Shown here piece after piece: positions 58,005 through 64,000 of a stretch of 64,000 bases of DNA. A program made the translations under genes and the position numbers. The number at the start of each line of letters is the position of its first letter. The first letter of the stretch is position 1. The stretch is from assembly GCA_022661535.1 (NCBI GenBank), contig JAKULF010000012.1, positions 1,054,001 to 1,118,000 on the forward strand, written 5' to 3'. The DNA comes from Eutypa lata. Lineage: Eukaryota; Ascomycota; Sordariomycetes; Xylariales; Diatrypaceae. The notes under the pieces are model-generated. The model worked only from the letters and a program-made list of their open reading frames with translations, was not told the DNA's origin and ran no database searches.

Positions 58005-59512
58005 TCACGCAGCCTCTCCCTTCTCACCATACATCTGTAGGTATGTCGCCTGCAACCTCATCTGCAGGTGTTCGTCCGCGGTGAGCACCTTGCGTTCGGC
58101 ATACGGGTTTCCCTGATTCGCATCAGCTAGACCTCCCCTGAAGCTCTTGACGCGCTCGCTCGGCACCGCCGTCAGCGGCGTGTCGTTGGCCGGGTGGCAG
58201 AAGTAGACCAGGGAGTAACGTGGGTCCGCCGTCGATTCACCACCTGCATTCTTCACATTGGTGTTGGTGTTGCTGTTATCCGACGAGAACGCCACTCGGT
58301 GAACGGTGCTCCGCAGAAGCCCGTTCGTCCAGTACGAGAGCAAGTCTCCGATGTTGACGAGGATCGGCGGCGAGTCGTCATCGGTTGTTCCGGGCGGGCA
58401 CACGGGGACGGGCGCCCAGGTGTTTGCGGGGGTCAGGATCTCCAGTCCGGCTTGGCCCCGCAGCCGGAATAGGAGGGTCACGGACCCGTAGTCCGAGTGC
58501 GCGCCCGCTCGGACGTCGTCGTCCTGGGCGTCGGGCGTCGCGCTCGGCGGCGGGTAGTACAGGAAGCGGAGGATGGAACCCGAGGTCTTGGCTGGTTCGT
58601 GCGCTTTGGCGAAGAAATCTGGTGGTTTGACCTGTTTATGTGTTAAATAGGAAGGATGGAAGGAAGGAAGGAAGTCCGGGGATTGCCAGGATAAGGAGCT
58701 CCTGGGATCATAGGTAGGGGAAGGCTAGGAGGTTGATTGGGTGGGTAGGTAGATAGATACGCACTTCTAGGCCAATGCCAAATAGGAGGAGAAGCTTCCG
58801 GCACAAGTTGTGACATGCCTCGCGGAAGGCGGCAAGCTCAGCTTGATGGGGTTCAATAGTCGATGGTATAGGCTGACTTGCTTTGTCGTCGGCGAACGTG
58901 CCGAAGTTGAACCCCCTTTGATAGGTTAGCGAGTTAGATTGAGTTGGGTTTGGAGATTACGAAGAGGCATATGCTAACTCTTTGAAGTCTCCTACCTATG
59001 ACGGATGTTAATGGCATGGTTTAGATACCTAAAAGGGGTGGGGGGGTACTTACACGCTGGGTCTTGGGATCAAGCGTCTCTGTGTGCATCCCAGTCCACC
59101 CCTGATTGTTCTTCTGAATTTTGCATTTTTCCTTCTCCTCGAGAGGAGAGCTGAATAGTTTTCGTGACTAGATATATTGTATTAGTGAACTACTAGTAAC
59201 TAGGGATTCATTGTACAAGTTTCATTATATGGCCTGGCTGCTCGTATCACCCTAAAACTTGATAGAAGGCTCTCTTCATCTTATGTACGTCTTATCTCAT
59301 GCCATTACCTAGGTAGATAGGCAACGTAGCGTATGTTAACTTACCACATTGAAAGCATTCTCAATTTGGTCATGTGTCAAGTCACGTCCAGTATTCTTTA
59401 TATAAACGAATCCATACTCGGCCGCAGCGTCGACCAGCAACTTTGCGACTTGTGCACGATCTGACCCCTCGGCAGATATATCAATGATAGGGATAGCTGC
59501 TGCTTCCGGCAT
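58005..59512 (-). CDS. 2-oxoglutarate/Fe(II)-dependent oxygenase (isopenicillin N synthase-like)
   Basis: Five exons (59512-59345, 59167-59054, 58995-58979, 58915-58765, 58631-58005) give 358 residues. The N-terminal DIOX_N part reads IPIIDISAEG...EYGFVYIKNTG. The core has the iron ligands H195, D197 (AGAHSDYGSVTLLF) and H261 (STVHRV), and R288-x-S290 (RYS) for 2-oxoglutarate, so it should be active. The third exon is only 17 nt. It supplies VGDFK and part of E, restoring the family motif GDFKEGFNFGTF; skipping it breaks the frame. The second intron has a short alternative TTTTAG inside it. The substrate cannot be read from sequence, since relatives act on small molecules, gibberellin-like compounds and thymine. 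No neighbouring biosynthetic core enzyme is present. Confidence 0.92.
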
Positions 59513-62001
59513 CGTCCCCCTAGATACTGATAAGCGATAGTACTGAATGAATTCGACAATCAGGGACGGCTTCGCTTGTTATTTACCAAGTTCAGTTAAT
59601 TTGCTCGGAAAGGAATTATATAGGACGGTGTTTTTGCAATACTTTAGGTAGATGTAGCGCTTTCAATACTTCATTCAGGTGAATTGAGTTCGGGCGGACG
59701 TCCCGTGTGGTGTATAACTAAAGGCCCGGCATAGTGGACTGTAATTAGGGACCCGGTGACCTCCGGGTGAGTTCTAAGCGTTCGCCCGTTTAACTACATG
59801 CATGGCTTTGCATTGCTTTCCCATGCGCATACATTTATATTTATAGGTACTTGTCTGATTATATTATCTGGAATCTGTTTCATAATTGTAGCTACTATGA
59901 TTGATAAATAATATATAACCTCGACTATTAAGAATTCACTGACAGGTAGGTATTCGCGAAGTGAATAGGGTCTGTCCCATAGGCCCACGGGTGGCTTAAG
60001 AACTAAAGCAGGGTAGCAGCCGGCATTTACATAACTACCGGTAGTCTTCAATTTCACTGCTTTTTTAGCCCCTAAAAAAGCGAAGTCGTCTCAGCATTGA
60101 CACCATATCTACGAAGTAGCACCTACATAATTTCTGTTGTCTACTGGCATACCTTGGAGAATACTGTACATTAGGTGACTAATATAAACAATTCAATGAT
60201 GTCAGGTTAGATCTAACCCTCTGGTTTCATACAGAAAAGCCTCATCACTCCTAGCAAAGTGCTTAGTCGCCAAAACCTCCCTGAGAAGAATGCCTCCTCA
60301 GGAGACCTTCAAGATCTCCGTTCGAATGACCTAGATAGGTATGAACGATCTTTCCAAAGTCGATGTTCCAAGACCTGGCTTATGGCTATCTGGTTCCTCG
60401 ACTCAGTCGCAATTCTGCTTATGACCATGCCCTTCAGTGACAACTTTGGCGGCGCCCATTTTGGGGCTGCCCAGTTCTGGTCAGCGATTCCGCCCCTTTC
60501 GCGAGCTGCCCAGCCCTCCTTGCTATTGAATCCCGATGGATTATCTGGTAACGATTGAAATATCTTCATCCAGAGAAGCGCGGCCGTTGCAGCTGCTGCA
60601 TCGGCTACTGCAACATCTATGGAGAGTTAGCAACTAGGTACTTCTTCATAGATATCTTAGCAAGGCCTAGGAGTAATCCGGGGCAACTTATTTACCGCGA
60701 GCACGGCGGACGAAATCTTCTAAGTCGAATCAACTCCCCAGCCGGGCACTCCCGTGCTGGCAGCGCTTGTAGAGCACAAGCTCTTCATCATCGCCACGTT
60801 CTCAAGTCACAAGAGGTGCGCCTAGCCTGAAAGTATATAACTTGTTAAGCAAGAGAGCGTAATAGTGTTGCACTCTATATATGGCGGAAGAGGGGCTGGT
60901 CGAGCCTACTAGAGTGCCTATGGCCCAATACCGGCCTTTTGACTAGATGGAGCTGCTTTTATATAGACAAGATTCCAGTGCATAGGCAGTATCAAACCTG
61001 CACATGCTCTTGGACCCAAATCTAGGTCCTCACTGTCCCTATAAACTATGCTTCTGTTGATAACCCTTTCCATCTTGAGACATGGAGGAGAAATATAGTC
61101 AACAAACAGCCGGAAGCGACAACTAGTGTCAACATTAAAGGGGTATATCATCAAGGGCGACGTGCTTCATTCAGGGTTCAATATATATTATGCAGTTATA
61201 GTACGGTTTATATAGATAATTCCTGGCAAGCTAGGCTCTCTTATCTGAATAACTAAACATCAGTGCACCGCCACAATTGAGAACTGCCCCGCGCATAGAA
61301 GTACAACCTGACGCCTGTTAACCTCTCTATCTATGTAGCTTACGTACATAGCTTCCCTCCCGTAAATGAAAGTATTTCGTACCTCATGGGGGATTTCGGG
61401 AGCCTCTTAGCGTTAAACCCTTGTACCTTCGCGCACGGTTTCAATTAAGCTCCTCTTTGGATTCATTCCATTGGCAGTCGCACACAAGACGAGGCTTAAA
61501 CAACTTAAAGGCGATCTTTCCCGTTGTTTCAAAACTGACGCGAAAAAATAAAATAGAAAAAGAAGAGAGTCAGAGTTCAACTACAGTTTGGATCTAGGAT
61601 TTTCACATCCTGTCAACATTTGACAGACCGAGGGTTTTTGACTTTGTCTGCCTCATCCCTCCTCATTTTGTATTTATTTGATATTTGCCCATCTTTCCCG
61701 ATGACAAGCTCAGTCGCTCATTTCTAACTTTGAACTTTCTGTTGTCTCGTCTTGTCTCGTCTTGTCTTGTCTCTTTGTTCTCAGGCAGGCACCAACACCA
61801 CCTACCTATTGGACATACTTACCTACCCTACAAGTTTGCGCCGACTGTTTTCTAACAAGCAAGCTTTAATCCAAACTTGCAACTTATCACTCCTGCGACG
61901 AAACCGACGATACCGACGACATTATATAACCACAACCATCCTCGCCTTCCTGCCTCCGACGCCTGAGAAGTAGTGCTGGACTACGAACTGCAGCGTCCAA
62001 C
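59513..62001. other. 2.5 kb spacer between oxygenase gene and MKT1
   Basis: A divergent intergenic region. It holds a perfect hairpin (10-bp arms GCTTTTTTAG/CTAAAAAAGC, 3-nt loop) at 60059-60081 and a GC-richer patch at 60440-60540 where both strands are open (60259-60558 +, 60309-60569 -) without recognisable protein. A TCTCG/TTGTC pentamer run lies at 61744-61772 in the presumed MKT1 5' UTR/promoter. Confidence 0.5.
60059..60081. other. Perfect short hairpin
   Basis: Arms GCTTTTTTAG and CTAAAAAAGC around a CCC loop. It is not near a gene end, and in a eukaryote it would not be an intrinsic Pol II terminator. Confidence 0.6.
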
Positions 62002-64000
62002 ATGCCGAGTAAGTTGTAGCCTTGTATAGCTAGATATACATACCTACCTATATATATCTCCACGAACATCACCAATAGCTTGCCTTATTGCCTTTCCTGG
62101 TATCCGAACTTCATCCAAAGATCCAGCGTTGTCTATCTTCTCTCCCCCCTACGAGCCTTGAGCTTTAGCTCTAGTATCACCACATTATATCATTCGGGCT
62201 ACCTGGGTCTACATCGACGTCAACGGTTCTCCATTACCGTTCGCCAAGCGTACATAAATCTGCAACTGCTCGTGCGCCCGTCCTTGTGTCCATGCCTACG
62301 TCCCCACCTACTTGTCTGCACCTACATCTAAAGTCTACATTCACGGCAATCGCCTGCATGAATAAACATTCATAATGGGGCGCCATCAGCACTATCCTGT
62401 CGTTTCCAGTGGAACCGACCTTTGCCATGCTTTGAGGACTTTGACATTCGACTTTAGTGAGCTGGGACCCTTGACCAGGGCCTTCCAATAGCAGCATTCT
62501 AGTCTGTGCCAGTACTCTAAAATTAGGGGTTATTCGTGGAGAAGAAGCTTGGTCGTGTCTTGAATATCTAATTGCTTTTATTGCCTTTCTCGTTGGTTCT
62601 ATAGTTGCTGACTTGTTCAACCCTTTTAGCTTCGACGGAAGACCTGTGGCTCAATGAGCAGGTCCAGTAAGGCTTGCACCTAGTTTGGTTGTCTAACGTG
62701 GTGCTGATTTCATCTCTAGACATGCCGAAGTGACCCAGCTCGAAGATACCGCTATAGCGGTCGATGCAGCTTATTACCTACAGTTGTTCCTAGACAATCC
62801 GCCCTACCACGAACCTCTGCTACCCGCTCTCGGTGGGTTAACAGGCATACAGACACATATCGAAGGCGATCTCGACAGCTGGAAGGCCAACAAGACAACC
62901 CCGTTTTTCATTTTCAGCGGACAGTCTGTTGTAGGCCAAGATGACGTCTCTGTTCAGAGAGGCAAGAGAGCCATCGCTGGCACGGACGAGGCTTGGGCAC
63001 TTTATTTCCAGAGCCAGGCAAACGAGGCTGTTTTGGCCTTTGGTTCTCACAGAGGTATGTAAATCATGATGCGATCCCACTCTGCAACTGGGGCAAGAAA
63101 CTTACATAGTGATAGGTGCTTATCCAATCCATCATCTGTTCCCAATGCTTCAAGGTATTCTCAAACGCCGTGGACTCCATTTTCTTGTGCCTCCGTTCAA
63201 CGCCTCTGCACAAGTAAGCTCTAACCTTGACCCCTGTCCTTGATCTGAGCTTACCAAAGCAGCTTGCCTATTTCGACATGATCGATTCAGAACAATGTTC
63301 AGCGATCATGGGCTCCCAGGAGCTTCTTCTGTACCCGATCAAAGATTACGTTATTAGATTCATTGATTGGGACAATGGAAAATTCAACGCCATCTCCAAG
63401 AAGCATGCCATCAAGAACCTAGGCGTGGCTGAGTCTATGTTCACCGATGCACTTCTGATGACCGGAACTAGTTTTCTCCCTACGTTCCCGCCTCTGAGAG
63501 ACAACAACATTGTCCCTCGTGCTAGCGTTCAGGATGCAGTTAACCTTCTACGCACTTCGGAAAAGGCGGTAGCTAGTGCCTGCGCCTCGTTTAACGACAT
63601 CTTACAGGCCAAAGACCCGAACTGGTTGCAAAAATATCGAAAGGCCAAGATGAGTATCGAGCACTTCATTTACATCAGTGAGGCTGGAGAGGTCAAGGTC
63701 CACAACTTCGAAACCTTGACTAATGATAACTGGGAATATCTCGGTTACCAGCTACCTGCTGAGCTGCTGCATTACTTGAACGCTGGTCTTGTTGGTGCGC
63801 ACGCTCTCAGTTGGATCACTCATGGTCACGTGGTTGTCTTGCCCACTCTAGATGGAGTGAGATCGGAAGAATACAAGCAGTTGGTGACAAACCAGCTCAT
63901 GCCGCTGAGAGAGATGACTCTAGGCCTTCTCCTTCCACGACTCACGAGAGGTATCCAATACAAGCCGATATCCGTCAAAGTATGGTATGAGGACAAGTAC
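62002..64000 (+). CDS. MKT1: MKT1-type post-transcriptional regulator, XPG/PIN-like N-terminus (3' end beyond window)
   Basis: Exons 62002-62008, 62630-62666, 62720-63054, 63116-63213 and 63263 to the edge give 405 residues so far. The first exon is 7 nt (ATG CCG A) and its intron 621 nt; later introns are 53, 61 and 49 nt. Recognisable parts are STEDLWLNEQVQ, IAVDAAYYLQLFLDNPPYHE (XPG_N-like), TTPFFIFSGQSVVG, LAYFDMIDSEQCSAIMGSQE (XPG_I-like) and NAGLVGAHALSWITHGHVVV. Yeast Mkt1 works with Pbp1 in post-transcriptional control, including of HO mRNA. The acidic cluster that forms the active site in true XPG/FEN nucleases appears largely replaced, so it is probably not a nuclease; that is inference. 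The initiator exon rests on consensus splice sites and the common MP start of the family. Confidence 0.9.

Noticed and set aside
59685..59795. Possible small inverted-repeat element (CGGGCGGACG / CGTTCGCCCG)
   Set aside because: The arms match only about 10 bp with mismatches, and no target duplication is visible.
60059..60081. Rho-independent-type terminator
   Set aside because: It is a eukaryotic Pol II context and no gene end is adjacent. It is kept only as a hairpin.
62234..62620. Minus-strand frame of 128 codons inside MKT1 intron 1
   Set aside because: It has no domain or splice partner and lies in a long intron. A chance frame is the simplest explanation.

Overview
The window is nuclear DNA of a filamentous ascomycete (Pezizomycotina, most likely a Sordariomycete). 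The evidence is fungal-specific families (two Zn2Cys6 regulators, an NmrA orthologue, a Clr5-domain protein, Mkt1), many short 49-220 nt introns with CTAAC/CTGAC-type branch sites, and wide AT-richer intergenic tracts full of short tandem repeats. I rebuilt sixteen genes by joining exons through splice sites and checking reading frame across every junction. I saw no tRNA, rRNA, CRISPR array, complete transposon or secondary-metabolite core gene.

Left part (1-20 kb). A low-complexity protein with a four-cysteine motif runs off the left edge (-). Next come an SLC12-type cation-chloride cotransporter (-) and, divergent to it, an Avt3/Avt4-type vacuolar amino-acid transporter (+). A compact housekeeping group follows: RNA polymerase II subunit RPB11 (+), U6 snRNP protein LSM5 (-, six exons, one GC-AG intron) and a DEDDy 3'-5' exonuclease (+). 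A Clr5-domain protein (-) closes this part.

Middle part (20-32 kb). After a 4.8 kb stretch without genes, the ribosome-biogenesis factor YTM1 (-) and the DNA polymerase delta small subunit POL31/Cdc1/POLD2 (+) share a divergent promoter that contains an ACGCGT (MCB) box. A large F-box protein with a charged KEKE-type tail (-) follows.

Right part (32-64 kb). This part is gene-poor. It holds an NmrA orthologue (-), two Zn2Cys6 transcription factors (-), a small membrane/coiled-coil protein (+), a lysine-rich protein of nucleolar type (-), a 2-oxoglutarate/Fe(II) oxygenase with a 17-nt microexon (-), and the 5' part of MKT1 (+), which runs off the right edge.

The most notable non-genic signals are a Tc1/mariner-like MITE (39745-40032), eight exact copies of the palindrome TACCTAGGTA confined to non-coding DNA, a regular G-quadruplex array (8712-8742), a ten-copy decamer minisatellite (40721-40820), and a GC-rich island with hairpin and G4 potential (about 53.75-54.13 kb) inside a 6.3 kb interval without recognised genes. 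The genes look like ordinary chromosomal neighbours of mixed function, not one pathway cluster.
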